64,000 bases of DNA from Candidatus Schekmanbacteria bacterium (GCA_016188575.1 JACPHN010000216.1:1-64000); one strand, 5' to 3'; numbered from the stretch's first letter, positions 1 through 8,090 are shown. Notes: generated by a model from the letters alone, not told the origin. Made by a program: numbers and translations.

Positions 1-1734
1 GATCCGGGCGGACGATCGCTGGTGCTCGGGAGCTTTCCTCTGCGGGCGCCGGCGGGAGCGTGGAGCGTGCGGCCAGTGGCGGGCGAGGTCGTCCCCGGCG
101 GCACACTTGCCGTGCTGGTGCGGGCCGAGGCCGGCACGAGCTACGTCGTCACCGCGCTCGGCGGCGTGCGAAGCGGGACCGTGGACAGCGGCGGTGAGGC
201 GGAGCTGAGCTTCGCCGTGCCGGAAGCGCTGGCGCGAGGCACATACTCGGTCACGTACGAGCTGACGTTTCCCTCGGCGGTGGTGGAGCGCGGCGAGGAG
301 GCGTTTGACGTGGCGGGGACCTACCTGCGGGCGACCAGCGCGACGCTCGACCGCGAGGAGGCGCTCGCGGCGCGGGGCGCCGGAGGGACGGCGCGAGCCG
401 CCGTCGCCGCCGTTGCCGCCGCGGTGAGCCGCGTCCTGACCTACGCGCCGGGCGAGCGGGCGCGGCTCGCGCTTGTGCTCGAGACGGACACCCCGGTCAC
501 GGGCGCGCTCAGCCTGTGGCTGCAGACGCGCGATGGCCTCACCTGGGACCTGGCGGCGGACCGCCCCCTCGATATCGCGGCCGCGGAGGTCAACCAGCCC
601 CACGTCGAGGAGCTGACCTTCGCGCTCCCCGACACCGGCCAACCGGGCGCGCACCGAGTCGTCTACGAGGTGTCGTCACCGGCCGGGACCATCCTGCTGC
701 ACGGCCAGGAGACGCTCGAGCTCACCGGGATCGAGCCGGTGTCGGTGGACCTGGAGCTCGACGCCTACCCGACAGCGACCGAAACCGTGCGCCTCGTCGC
801 CGACGTCATGCTCTACGGATCGGGGCGGATCGAGGTGTGGGAGGGCGAGACGCTGCTCGCGAGCGCGGACCTCACCGGCGAGGGGGCGCGGCAAGCGTTG
901 CTCGAGCTGCCGGCGCTGCCGCCGGGCGAGCACCGGCTGCGGGTGGTCTTCGCCAGCGGGACGCACCAAGAGGAACGGGAGGTCGTGCTGGTCTACGGGA
1001 CAGCCCTGGCCGATCTGGCCGCCGCATTGGTGGCTACGGCGCCGGAATATGACGCGCAGGGCGATGTGGAGGCGGGCGCGGCCGCGCTGATGACGGTCAG
1101 CAACGTCGGCCTGAGCGCGTCGCTCGCGGCAACAGGCGTCCTGCGCGTGACGGAGCCCGGCGCGCCGCCGGTCGAGCTGGCCCGGGTGGCGGTGCCGCCG
1201 CTCGCCGCCGGTGCGGCGGAGTCCTACAGCGTGGAGCTTTCCGAACCGGTCGATGCCGACATCCGCATCTACGACTTTGCGGTGAGCCCCGACGCTACTG
1301 CCCTCGACGGCTCAACGGCGAACGACGACGCCCAGGCGCAGCTCGCCGTGCCCGCCGCCCCGGCGATCACGGCGTCCCTCCTCGATCCGGCCCAGCCGTG
1401 GCGAGGGCTCTCGGCGAGCTGGTCCGCGGACGCCGGTGACGCCGCCCCGGCGCGCTACCTCGTCGCCCTCGTCGAAATTCCTCCCGGAGGCAGCGAGCGA
1501 ACTATCGTTCCCGAACAAGACTTCGCCGCCGCAACCTCAGCCACGATGGACGACGTACCCTTGGTGATAGGCGGGACCTACTCGTTGCACGTCCGCGCGC
1601 AAAACGCGCTGGGCATCTTCGGCCGGCCCGCGAGCAGCAACGGGGTGTCAGTCCCGGAAATGCCGGTGCCGCTCCCTGCCGCACTTCTCGCCCTTGCCCT
1701 TGGGTTCATGCTGTACCGCAGGAGACGACGATGA
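1..1734 (+). CDS. Surface protein with CARDB/FN3-like domains and VPLPA-CTERM-like tail, 5' partial
   Basis: The frame is open to the first base of the window, so the true start and any signal peptide lie upstream. The visible part is a chain of beta-sandwich-like segments rich in Ala, Val and Glu. One segment around codons 330-450 resembles CARDB adhesion domains, and a last fibronectin-III-like segment covers about 455-545. The C-terminus has VPEMP, then VPLPAALLALAL, one hydrophobic stretch and a run of five Arg. This matches the VPLPA-CTERM type of exosortase sorting signal. The product is probably exported and processed at the cell surface. Its stop overlaps the next gene's ATG in an ATGA, so the two are probably co-translated. 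Binding partners are unknown. Confidence 0.7.
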   Translation, partial: DPGGRSLVLGSFPLRAPAGAWSVRPVAGEVVPGGTLAVLVRAEAGTSYVVTALGGVRSGTVDSGGEAELSFAVPEALARGTYSVTYELTFPSAVVERGEEAFDVAGTYLRATSATLDREEALAARGAGGTARAAVAAVAAAVSRVLTYAPGERARLALVLETDTPVTGALSLWLQTRDGLTWDLAADRPLDIAAAEVNQPHVEELTFALPDTGQPGAHRVVYEVSSPAGTILLHGQETLELTGIEPVSVDLELDAYPTATETVRLVADVMLYGSGRIEVWEGETLLASADLTGEGARQALLELPALPPGEHRLRVVFASGTHQEEREVVLVYGTALADLAAALVATAPEYDAQGDVEAGAAALMTVSNVGLSASLAATGVLRVTEPGAPPVELARVAVPPLAAGAAESYSVELSEPVDADIRIYDFAVSPDATALDGSTANDDAQAQLAVPAAPAITASLLDPAQPWRGLSASWSADAGDAAPARYLVALVEIPPGGSERTIVPEQDFAAATSATMDDVPLVIGGTYSLHVRAQNALGIFGRPASSNGVSVPEMPVPLPAALLALALGFMLYRRRRR

Positions 1735-4007
1735 TTCCGAGACGTTTCGCGCTCGCCGTGATCGCGCTGGCCACACTGTCGATCCTCTACCTCTATCCAC
1801 AAGCCACGAGCGCATCGAGCCGCATGCCTCTGCAGGGCCGCCTGGTTGCAGCCTATACCGGCACGCCGCTGGTGGGGGCAGAGGTGGTCGTGTGGAGTGG
1901 ACGACAGATTTGCGTGGCGCCCAAGGTGCGGGCCGGCAGCGGCGAGTGTGTCGTCGGTCCACGGGTGTGCCGGCAGACCATTCCTGACCTCGCCGTGGCG
2001 CTCGAGCACAGCGCTTTGGAGGCAGAGCTGGGCCTCACCGAGGTCTGTCCGGCGGGCTCGCTCGCGGAGATCGTCAGCGATCCCTTCACCCGCGCCACGA
2101 CCGACGACGGTGGTTGGTTTCGGAGCGAGCAGCCGCTGTGGTCGGGGCGGTATACTGTGCTCCTTCTGGCACCCGGGAGGCTGCCTCGGGACCTCGAGGT
2201 GGAGATGCCCAATGACCTGATGAATCAGTGGCCGCTCTACCCGGACTCGTGTCGGCTCTCGGGGACGGTGCGGGATGAAGCCGGGCGGCCGCTGGCGGGC
2301 GTGCAGGTGACCGTAGCGCCGTTGGACAAGGCGAAGCTCGAGTTGCCCGAGGAGCGATTCGAGGTGGACGGGATCGCCAACCCGGTCGGGCGAATCTACT
2401 GGGGACACACGGCCGAAGTAGTCAGCGGGACGGATGGCCGCTACTGCGTGCCCTGGCTCTATGGGGATCGCTATTTCGTGACGGCGCTTCCCCCGGCAGG
2501 CAGGGTGGACTACCCGATGCAGCGACTCATCGACAGCTCGAAACGCCGGCAGGCCGTGGTGGAGATCCCAGGGGAAAAGATTTTTCAGGCTCCCGTCGCG
2601 GTAAGCCGCGACCTGGTGGTTTCGATAGCTTCCGGGGCGCGAGTGCAGGGACGCGTTCTGGATCGGGAATCCGGAGTGGCGATGTTCGCGATCGTGAGCT
2701 TGAACCGCGTGGTGGATACTCGGACCATGCAGCCTGTGCGGGCGGCGTCCCGCCTGGAGAAAGCCGCTCGCTTGACTGCGCGCGCGGCAGGGATGAGCGC
2801 GGCGGACGAGGAGCACTGGATGGTGTCGGTGGACGGCCAGGCGGTTGCGCAGACGGACCGCGATGGCAAGTACGCGATCGAAGGCGCGGGGCCGGGGGTG
2901 TGGCAGCTTACCGCTCGACCCCGCTACCCGCTGCTGCCCTCCTCTGAACGACCGTTGCGTGACTATCTGATGGCTTCCCGTTACGTGACCATCGGCGAGG
3001 ACACCGGGCCGATCGACATCTGGGACATCCGCATCCGCGGCGTGGCCATCGAGGTCGCGTCCCGGCTGGTGGGACCGGACCGCCCTCCGGGCGGGCGCCG
3101 CGTCGTGGCACCCTCGACGGACGTGGGGCGTGCCGCCGCGCCCACCGGGTCTGAGCCGGCGGAGGCGCCACCTTCCTCGCCGGCGGCGTCGCAACCTTCC
3201 GCGCCGGAGCCCGCCTCGGGCGCGGCAGCGACGGTCACTCGAGCAGCGCCGTCCAGCTCGCCGGCGGGTATCGCCGCGATTCGCGGCAACTTCCAGCCCC
3301 AGCCCCTGGGCGGCTGCATGGCCGAGATGTTTCCGCCCTGGGAGGACCCGCCGAGCGTGGCGCTGCCTCCCGGAACGGTTTGCGGCAAGCCCAACGTGTG
3401 GCTGCGCTCGTCGTTCGAGCTCGTGAAGCCGGATGCCAGGGTTCTGGCAAAGAAGACCTTTGGAGAGTGGGACTCGCTGCAGGACTTCAACGAGCAGCAA
3501 GGACAGTGGGCGGAAGATGGGGAGCTCGCGTCGCTGGTCGAGGCCTACCTCTACGAAGGGGTAAGAGACACCGTCAAGGAGGCGCTCAAATCTGTGGCGG
3601 GCCTGTTCGTGCCGCTGCCCACCACCGGCGTGGCCAAGATCGCCGCGTCCGCCGCCTTCTCCTTGCTGCGCAACGCCCTCATCCAATGGGTCCTGGACGG
3701 AGTTGCCGGCCCGGCCCCTGGCCTCCTGGCCCAGTTTACGGACTGGAGCATCGTCAAGGGCTATGTCTGGACGGCGGATGTCTGTCAGCCTGAGGGCTGT
3801 AGCGCCGAGGGGAGCTGTGAGCGCTGGAAGATGGGCCTGTATACTCCGACCGAGGTCGGGTTCGTGTGGCAGGCGGTGCGCCTGGCGGGGCAGGTTCGTG
3901 TGGCAGGCGGTGCGCCTGGCGGGGCAGGCCGAGATGAGAATCAGTACCGGGCCATTGAACGTACCGCCCGAGACCCCGGATTACAAGGACTGGTTCATGA
4001 TGGGTAG
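1731..4007 (+). CDS. Secreted carboxypeptidase-regulatory-like (beta-sandwich) protein, C-terminus frameshifted
   Basis: The N-terminus is a signal peptide (Arg-Arg, then a hydrophobic core ending near TSAS, residue about 30), so the protein is exported. Three carboxypeptidase-regulatory-like segments can be seen: around residue 32 (PLQGRLVAAYTGTPLVGAEV), around 174 (SGTVRDEAGRPLAGVQV) and around 302 (VQGRVLDRESG). A low-complexity Ser/Pro/Ala linker follows at about 455-520, then an unassigned Cys-containing C-terminal region. The frame reads 758 residues, but the last 40 or so are out of register because a perfect 34-bp tandem duplication (3861-3928) shifts the frame. Without one copy the gene would run to 4248 and encode 827 residues. 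The function is unknown. It is probably co-expressed with the upstream surface protein. Confidence 0.7.
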   Translation: MIPRRFALAVIALATLSILYLYPQATSASSRMPLQGRLVAAYTGTPLVGAEVVVWSGRQICVAPKVRAGSGECVVGPRVCRQTIPDLAVALEHSALEAELGLTEVCPAGSLAEIVSDPFTRATTDDGGWFRSEQPLWSGRYTVLLLAPGRLPRDLEVEMPNDLMNQWPLYPDSCRLSGTVRDEAGRPLAGVQVTVAPLDKAKLELPEERFEVDGIANPVGRIYWGHTAEVVSGTDGRYCVPWLYGDRYFVTALPPAGRVDYPMQRLIDSSKRRQAVVEIPGEKIFQAPVAVSRDLVVSIASGARVQGRVLDRESGVAMFAIVSLNRVVDTRTMQPVRAASRLEKAARLTARAAGMSAADEEHWMVSVDGQAVAQTDRDGKYAIEGAGPGVWQLTARPRYPLLPSSERPLRDYLMASRYVTIGEDTGPIDIWDIRIRGVAIEVASRLVGPDRPPGGRRVVAPSTDVGRAAAPTGSEPAEAPPSSPAASQPSAPEPASGAAATVTRAAPSSSPAGIAAIRGNFQPQPLGGCMAEMFPPWEDPPSVALPPGTVCGKPNVWLRSSFELVKPDARVLAKKTFGEWDSLQDFNEQQGQWAEDGELASLVEAYLYEGVRDTVKEALKSVAGLFVPLPTTGVAKIAASAAFSLLRNALIQWVLDGVAGPAPGLLAQFTDWSIVKGYVWTADVCQPEGCSAEGSCERWKMGLYTPTEVGFVWQAVRLAGQVRVAGGAPGGAGRDENQYRAIERTARDPGLQGLVHDG
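3861..3928 (+). repeat. Perfect 34-bp tandem duplication causing a frameshift
   Basis: Positions 3861-3894 and 3895-3928 are identical, head to tail. Thirty-four is not a multiple of three, so the second copy moves the reading frame by one. The first copy reads FVWQAVRLAGQ in the upstream frame, and the second reads the same peptide in the frame that continues to 4248. This may be a slippage mutation, a phase-variable switch or an assembly artefact. Confidence 0.9.
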
Positions 4008-4248
4008 CTACTGCGTAAAGCTGAGCCAGTGGCTACCCATCTGTACAGACCTCCCCTATGTGAACCCGGAACCCGAGACGGTGGCCAGGGACCTGGTGGT
4101 GGCCGGTTACCGAGACCTCGAAGCGAATGGCGTGTTTCTGGACCCCGGGAACCGGGTCTGGCATCAGATTTGTGGGCTTCGCCAGGGAGAGGGCCAGTGC
4201 CCCAAGGAGAAGAGCTGTCCTGTCGCCGGCCGCCCGGGTGTCCCATGA
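3929..4248 (+). pseudogene. Displaced C-terminal part of the gene starting at 1731
   Basis: After the duplication, the plus-one frame continues with sensible coding sequence (AEMRISTGPLNVPPETPDYK and onward, with several Cys and Trp) to a stop at 4248. It has no start signal of its own and reads as the original C-terminus of the upstream protein. If one repeat copy is removed, the two parts join without any other change. Confidence 0.7.
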
Positions 4249-4265
4249 AAATCGCGGCGTAGCGC

Positions 4266-4730
4266 ATGGATCACGAGTTTCTACAAACGCTATTGTTTGT
4301 CCACGGCCTGCTGTGCGCATCGTGGGCGACCCGGCGGACGGTGGCCCGAGCGCTGCCGAGGGATCGCCCGCAGTCGTGGACTTACCACCTGGTAGAGTGG
4401 GTCGAGCCCATTGGGACAGTCATCTTTCCGTTCGCTTTGGTGGCGGCCCAGGCGGGAGTGATGTGCGGCTGGGGAAGAGCGCTGTCACGCGGCACGGTGG
4501 ATCGTCTCCCGGGTGCGCGGTGGCGGCTGCTCTCCGCGATCGCGGGCCCCGCGACTTCAACGCTGGCGGAAAAAAGCCGGGGTGTGCCGGTGAGGAACCA
4601 ACCAGTGCCAAGGGTTGGCGCACGCCAAAGCCGCCGCCGACAGCCCGTGAACCAGGCGCCCCCGAAGGGAGAGAGACCCGCCAGCCTGGGTTTATCCCTG
4701 GTCGACTTCTGGCCGGCACAGATGGCCTGA
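4266..4730 (+). CDS. Hypothetical small membrane-associated protein, doubtful
   Basis: This open frame of 154 codons starts at an ATG 17 bases after the displaced frame at 4248. It has two weak hydrophobic stretches near residues 5-20 and 48-66 (VEPIGTVIFPFALVAAQAGV). The first 95 codons look plausible as coding. The rest is Arg/Pro-rich and looks like read-through into non-coding DNA. There is no clear Shine-Dalgarno sequence and no recognised family. It could be a degraded gene or no gene at all. Confidence 0.3.
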   Translation: MDHEFLQTLLFVHGLLCASWATRRTVARALPRDRPQSWTYHLVEWVEPIGTVIFPFALVAAQAGVMCGWGRALSRGTVDRLPGARWRLLSAIAGPATSTLAEKSRGVPVRNQPVPRVGARQSRRRQPVNQAPPKGERPASLGLSLVDFWPAQMA

Positions 4731-4968
4731 TTTTCGCCAGCGGCGAAGCTCTCTCTCTCGGGTCTCGTGAAGCCGAGGACTATCTCAGAGGGAGGTAGGG
4801 TGACTCGCCAGGGCGCCGCGCGACTCAGTCGGCCGAAACATGACCGCGCTGCCATTCTTTGGCCGATGCGATCGCCTCGCAATAACGGACTGACTCAGGT
4901 CGCTCAGTGTGCGGCCGCCACAAGTGTGAAAGTGGCGGTGGAGTCGAAGCTGCGACCTCGCAACCGTG
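4731..4968. other. Intergenic stretch without recognised feature
   Basis: No convincing gene, tRNA or terminator is seen between the doubtful frame ending at 4730 and the flavodoxin-like gene read from the other strand. Open frames here are Arg-rich and lack ribosome-binding sites. Confidence 0.5.
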
Positions 4969-5550
4969 TCAACGGTCGCGCTCTGGCACGGTACTTGCCC
5001 GCCACTCCGCCGCATGCTCCCGTACGATTCGTGTCGCCGCTGCCGCGAGCGACTGGCCTTCGAGCTCCATGCGGTCGATACCGAGCACACCGGCGACAAT
5101 GCCGCCGCGGTTTGCAATCAGAGTCTTCCAGTCGTCGAGCGCGTGCCGCGAGATGCCGCCCTCGTATGTGTAGAAGAGGACGACGCGCTTGCCGGAAAGA
5201 TCCAGGTTGCGACAGAACGAATAGATAAACGCCGAGGGGTGCCAGTACCAGATGGGTGATCCGACCAGCACCAGACTGTAGGCGGCGAGGTCCACCGAGC
5301 TCGGCGAATGGCCGACCTCGGCGTGGCGGTTCGGCGTGGAGAAGAAGCCGTTGCCGGATCCCGCCGGAACGGACAGGCGGAGGTAGTCGGCGCGCAGCTC
5401 TTGCGCGATGGCCAGCGCCACTTCCGCGGTGTAGCCGGAGCGGGAGTGGACGACTACGAGCGCGGTGGCGCCTGCGCGGTCGATGCGCATATCCGCCGCC
5501 GACAGCGGTTGGGGCGGCGGGGGGCAGGCCGTAATGAGGGCAAGAAACAT
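4969..5550 (-). CDS. Flavodoxin-like lipoprotein
   Basis: The product looks like an FMN-binding flavodoxin-fold protein. After the N-terminus come VVVHSRSGYTAEVALAIAQE (phosphate-loop position of flavodoxins), LVLVGSPIWYWHPS (the hydroxyl/aromatic loop near the flavin) and VVLFYTYEGGI. The N-terminus has a hydrophobic stretch ending in LITAC, a good lipobox, followed by Pro-rich sequence, so it is probably anchored to a membrane facing the periplasm. The ATG at 5550 gives 193 residues but leaves almost no basic n-region. RGWR lies just upstream in frame without an ATG/GTG/TTG codon, so a CTG or another start is possible. The frame stays open to 6246, but that extension crosses repeats and looks non-coding. 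It may take part in an extracytoplasmic electron-transfer or quinone-reducing reaction. Confidence 0.6.
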   Translation of the reverse strand: MFLALITACPPPPQPLSAADMRIDRAGATALVVVHSRSGYTAEVALAIAQELRADYLRLSVPAGSGNGFFSTPNRHAEVGHSPSSVDLAAYSLVLVGSPIWYWHPSAFIYSFCRNLDLSGKRVVLFYTYEGGISRHALDDWKTLIANRGGIVAGVLGIDRMELEGQSLAAAATRIVREHAAEWRASTVPERDR

Positions 5551-6169
5551 CGCGGCTGCGGCGACGCGCCAGCCTCTGCAGCCCAGGCGGGAGATGCACC
5601 GGCCGGCGCCGCGCGCCCCCGTGGCTGAACGCGGATAACTATCTGCGCCGCGATGGACCCAGATCGCCAGACCGGCAACGCCGATGCGACCTTGCTCCCC
5701 TTCACGTCTCGCCCCGCAGGCGGAGAGAGGTGAGGTGCAGCGTCGTTGCGATGCGCCTCTTATGCACCCAGAGTGGATGCCGGCCGTCGCCGGGATGACG
5801 GTGCGGCCCGCCTCGCGGTGCTGCAGACGGAGCTTGTCCGGGCGGCCTACCATCGGGCCGAGACTCTTCGGCGACGAACGATGTGGTCCATTCTTCTGAA
5901 CCGACGTGACTCCCGACGACGGTCGGCGCTTTACGGACGATGTGAACATGGCTCCGCATCTGCCATCGATTGAAAACGTGCCGCTGACCCGACACGTGCG
6001 CATATAGCACCGCGGACCGAGCTCCGCCAGGAACAACAGTACGTAGACGCCACCATGAAGACTCACCTCTCGCTCATGACAGGACCCCAGGTAGTTGTCG
6101 TAAAGCTTCGGCCACGGCACCGGACATTCGGCCGACGCCAGAAAACCTGTCTGAGAGGCGTCAAAAACG
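5551..6169. other. Non-coding stretch between flavodoxin-like gene and repeat array
   Basis: The minus-strand frame is open through much of this stretch, but its translation is low-grade (Cys, Arg and Ser-rich without domains) and it runs into the repeat arrays. A dispersed-repeat-like palindrome lies at 5774-5800. At 6130-6163 GACGCC and GGCGTC form a further stem next to the 43-bp array. I see no gene here that I can defend. Confidence 0.5.
5774..5800. repeat. REP-like palindromic dispersed repeat
   Basis: The element reads on the minus strand as GTCATCCCGGCGACGGCCGG followed by CATCCA. This is the familiar shape of proteobacterial intergenic dispersed repeats (a conserved GTCAT...CCGG half, a GC-rich imperfect palindrome, and an ATCCA end). 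Only one copy is in the window, so copy number cannot be judged here. Confidence 0.5.
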
Positions 6170-6500
6170 TTGCAGGTCCCTGTTCGCCTGAACCGAGGGG
6201 CACAGGTAACCCTTGCAGGTGCCTCATCCGACGCCCCGAGGGGCATCTGTCACGATTGCAGTCGCCTGTCCGGACATCCCGACGGCCACCTGCAAGGGTT
6301 GCAGGCATACGAGGAAGCGCGCCGAGTGGCATCGGTCACCGTTACCTGTGGCACTTGGCCCGCGCCAAGGGGTTCCTGCGAATCTTGCAGGTGCCTCATC
6401 CGACGCCCCGAGGGGCATCTGTCACGATTGCAGGTGCCTGTCCGGACGGCCCGAGGGGCAACTGTCACGATTTCAGTCGCCGGTCCGGGCGGCCTACCAG
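6170..6500. repeat. Tandem array of 43-bp hairpin-forming repeats
   Basis: Units begin at 6170, 6213, 6256, 6299, 6342, 6385 and 6428, each exactly 43 bp, followed by a degenerating unit at 6471. Most start with TTGCAG. The units at 6213-6255 and 6385-6427 are identical over all 43 bp, while others keep only the start and a GC-rich core. The identical units carry GCCCCGAGGGGC, which can fold into a short stem. Units 4 and 5 form a longer imperfect inverted repeat with each other. There are no spacers, so it is not a CRISPR array. The last unit runs into the 3' end of thiD. Confidence 0.85.
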
Positions 6501-7291
6501 CGAGTCGAGACTCCCGCGAGGTGGTTTGTCGGGCCGTGACCGTGGCCCAGGCCGGGTGCGCTGCGGATCGCCTCGGTAATGAACTGCTTGGCGCGCTGGA
6601 TTGCCGCGAGCGGCGGGAGCCCCTTGGCGAGGCCAGCGGCGATGGCGGAGGAAAACGTGCAGCCGGTTCCGTGCGTGTGCCGGGTGTCGAAAAGGGGCGC
6701 GCGCAGCTCGTGGTACTCTTGCCCGTCGAAGGCGATGTCGACCGCGGCGCCGAGCGCCGGCATGTGGCCGCCCTTGAGGACGACCCACTCACAACCTGCC
6801 TCACGCAGTCGCGCCGCACTTTCCCGCATCTGCGCCAGGGTCGAGATGCGTTGCCCGGTCAAGGCTTCGGCTTCGAAGCGATTGGGGGTGACGATGCGTG
6901 CGAGCGGCAACAGGATCTCCAGCAGGCTGCGCCGCGCCGCCTCGGAGAGCAGCGAATCGCCGCTCTTCGCCACCATCACCGGGTCTACCACGACGTTGGG
7001 CAGAGCGCCGCCGCCGATTGCCTCGGCCACGGCAGCAACAGTCGCCGCGGTTGAGAGCATGCCGATCTTGACGGCATCCACGCCGATATCGTCGGCGCAG
7101 CTCCGGATCTGCTGGACGATGAGCGGGACAGGAAGCTCATGGATCGCCTGGACGCCGACGGTGTTTTCGGCCACGACGGCCGTCACCGCACTCATCCCGT
7201 AGACTCCATACGCCATGAAGGTCTTGAGATCGGCCTGGATGCCGGCTCCGCCGCTGCAATCGGAACCGGCGATCGCCAATGCTCGGTGCAC
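6494..7291 (-). CDS. thiD: Hydroxymethylpyrimidine/phosphomethylpyrimidine kinase
   Basis: ThiD phosphorylates 4-amino-5-hydroxymethyl-2-methylpyrimidine and its monophosphate in cytoplasmic thiamine synthesis. The protein starts with ALAIAGSDCSGGAGIQADLK, the family signature, and carries VDPVMVAKSG, the conserved VTPNRFEAEAL and the C-terminal anion-hole motif HGTGCTFSSAIA found in ribokinase-fold kinases. The chosen GTG at 7291 gives 265 residues, the usual length, and is preceded by GGGAGG with a 5-base gap. A longer in-frame start upstream would add a non-conserved tail. The gene runs away from the dcw operon. No other thiamine gene is present, and the 3' end touches the 43-bp repeat array. 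Confidence 0.95.
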   Translation of the reverse strand: MHRALAIAGSDCSGGAGIQADLKTFMAYGVYGMSAVTAVVAENTVGVQAIHELPVPLIVQQIRSCADDIGVDAVKIGMLSTAATVAAVAEAIGGGALPNVVVDPVMVAKSGDSLLSEAARRSLLEILLPLARIVTPNRFEAEALTGQRISTLAQMRESAARLREAGCEWVVLKGGHMPALGAAVDIAFDGQEYHELRAPLFDTRHTHGTGCTFSSAIAAGLAKGLPPLAAIQRAKQFITEAIRSAPGLGHGHGPTNHLAGVSTRW

Positions 7292-7346
7292 GCTCACCTC
7301 CCTGCTGCGCTTCTCGGGCGCCGGCCGCGGGGTTTGTCGGAAAACA

Positions 7347-7375
7347 ACTATACCACCCTCGCCGGCGGCGGGCAA
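7347..7375 (-). promoter_or_regulatory. Candidate sigma-70-type promoter of thiD
   Basis: On the minus strand TTGCCC (7375-7370) is followed after 17 bases by TATAGT (7352-7347). This would place the transcript start about 50 bases upstream of the GTG of thiD. Confidence 0.5.
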
Positions 7376-7499
7376 TCGATGTGATCGCATCGCTAACGGC
7401 GCATGAACATGGCATGATCAAGCGTTTTTTCAGGCGGCCACGCGGTAACTCCGGGCCGATCGCAAGCGCCTGCCGAAATTGCCTGGAGCCCCGAATCCG

Positions 7500-7514
7500 T
7501 CCCACTCTGTCCCA
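7500..7514 (-). promoter_or_regulatory. Candidate MraZ operator (TGGGA-N5-TGGGA)
   Basis: The minus strand reads TGGGA, five bases, TGGGA, the spacing of MraZ boxes (tandem TGGG-type repeats one helical turn apart). Single plus-strand TGGGC and TGGGA copies lie at 7565-7569 and 7586-7590, close to the likely promoter. The pair suggests that mraZ and the dcw operon are self-regulated, as known in other bacteria. The reversed orientation is a reason for caution. Confidence 0.45.
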
Positions 7515-7573
7515 CCTGAAGGATGCGTTGTTGATCGCATTGTTTTCCGAGAGCTGTGTCAGTTTGGGCATTC

Positions 7574-7603
7574 TTGACACGATTGTGGGATCAGGTGTAC
7601 CTT
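7574..7603 (+). promoter_or_regulatory. Candidate promoter of the dcw operon
   Basis: A perfect TTGACA (7574-7579) is followed after 18 bases by TACCTT (7598-7603), a weak -10. The transcript would start near 7610, just ahead of the AGGAGG (7617-7622) of mraZ. Confidence 0.4.
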
Positions 7604-7628
7604 TGTGGAGCGCTGTAGGAGGCTGTGG

Positions 7629-8090
7629 GTGGCAATGGCGGGTATGGTCTTTCGTGGGAGCTTCGAACACACGCTCGACGCAAAAGGGCGTCTGGCCATG
7701 CCTGCCCGATTCCGCGATTTGTTCGCCCAGCCGGCCGGCGGCGAGCTCTACCTGACTTGTATGGAAGGCAGCCACGTGCGCCTCTACCCGCTGTCGTTGT
7801 GGGAGGAGCTCGAGGCGAAGCTGGCACTGCAGCCGTTCACGGAAGAGAGCAGCGATCAGTATTTGTTGCTCGCGGCCTACTATGGCCAGGAGGCGACGCT
7901 GGATGGCGCGGGCCGGCTGCTGATCCCCGCGAAGCTCCGCGAGCGCGCGGGCATCGACAAGGACGTGACACTGCTCGGAAAGATTCGGCACATCGAGGTC
8001 TGGGATCGCTGTCGGCTGGCCGCGCAGGTGGCCGAAATCGAGCCGACGCTCCGCAACGTTCGCCAACACCTTTCCACTCTGGGGATCTGA
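7629..8090 (+). CDS. mraZ: Transcriptional regulator MraZ
   Basis: MraZ is a ring-forming DNA-binding protein that represses or tunes the dcw operon it heads. Two SpoVT/AbrB-like half-domains are visible: FRGSFEHTLDAKGRLAMPAR near the start and DGAGRLLIPAKLRE in the second half, both with the conserved D-x-K/A-G-R core. The GTG at 7629 sits 6 bases after AGGAGG and gives 153 residues, close to the family length. GTG 7605 and ATG 7635 or 7644 are in frame, but their distance to the ribosome-binding site fits less well. A TGGGA pair upstream may be its own operator. Confidence 0.93.
   Translation: MAMAGMVFRGSFEHTLDAKGRLAMPARFRDLFAQPAGGELYLTCMEGSHVRLYPLSLWEELEAKLALQPFTEESSDQYLLLAAYYGQEATLDGAGRLLIPAKLRERAGIDKDVTLLGKIRHIEVWDRCRLAAQVAEIEPTLRNVRQHLSTLGI

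Noticed and set aside
1578-3686. 702-codon frame on the minus strand
   Set aside because: It lies opposite a supported signal-peptide protein, is Arg/His-rich and shows no domain. It is a shadow of GC-rich codon use.
4560-4720. Cobalamin-type riboswitch
   Set aside because: GCCGGTGAGGAACC and AGAGACCCGCC recall parts of the class, but the conserved CCCGCAAC and GCCACTG blocks are missing, and no suitable gene follows on the plus strand.
4969-6246. Flavodoxin-like gene extended to 425 codons
   Set aside because: The extra N-terminal part crosses the dispersed repeat and enters the 43-bp array, has no domain, and places the lipobox in mid-protein.
6170-6500. CRISPR array
   Set aside because: The 43-bp units are directly contiguous with no variable spacers of constant length between conserved repeats, most units are diverged, and no cas gene is in the window.
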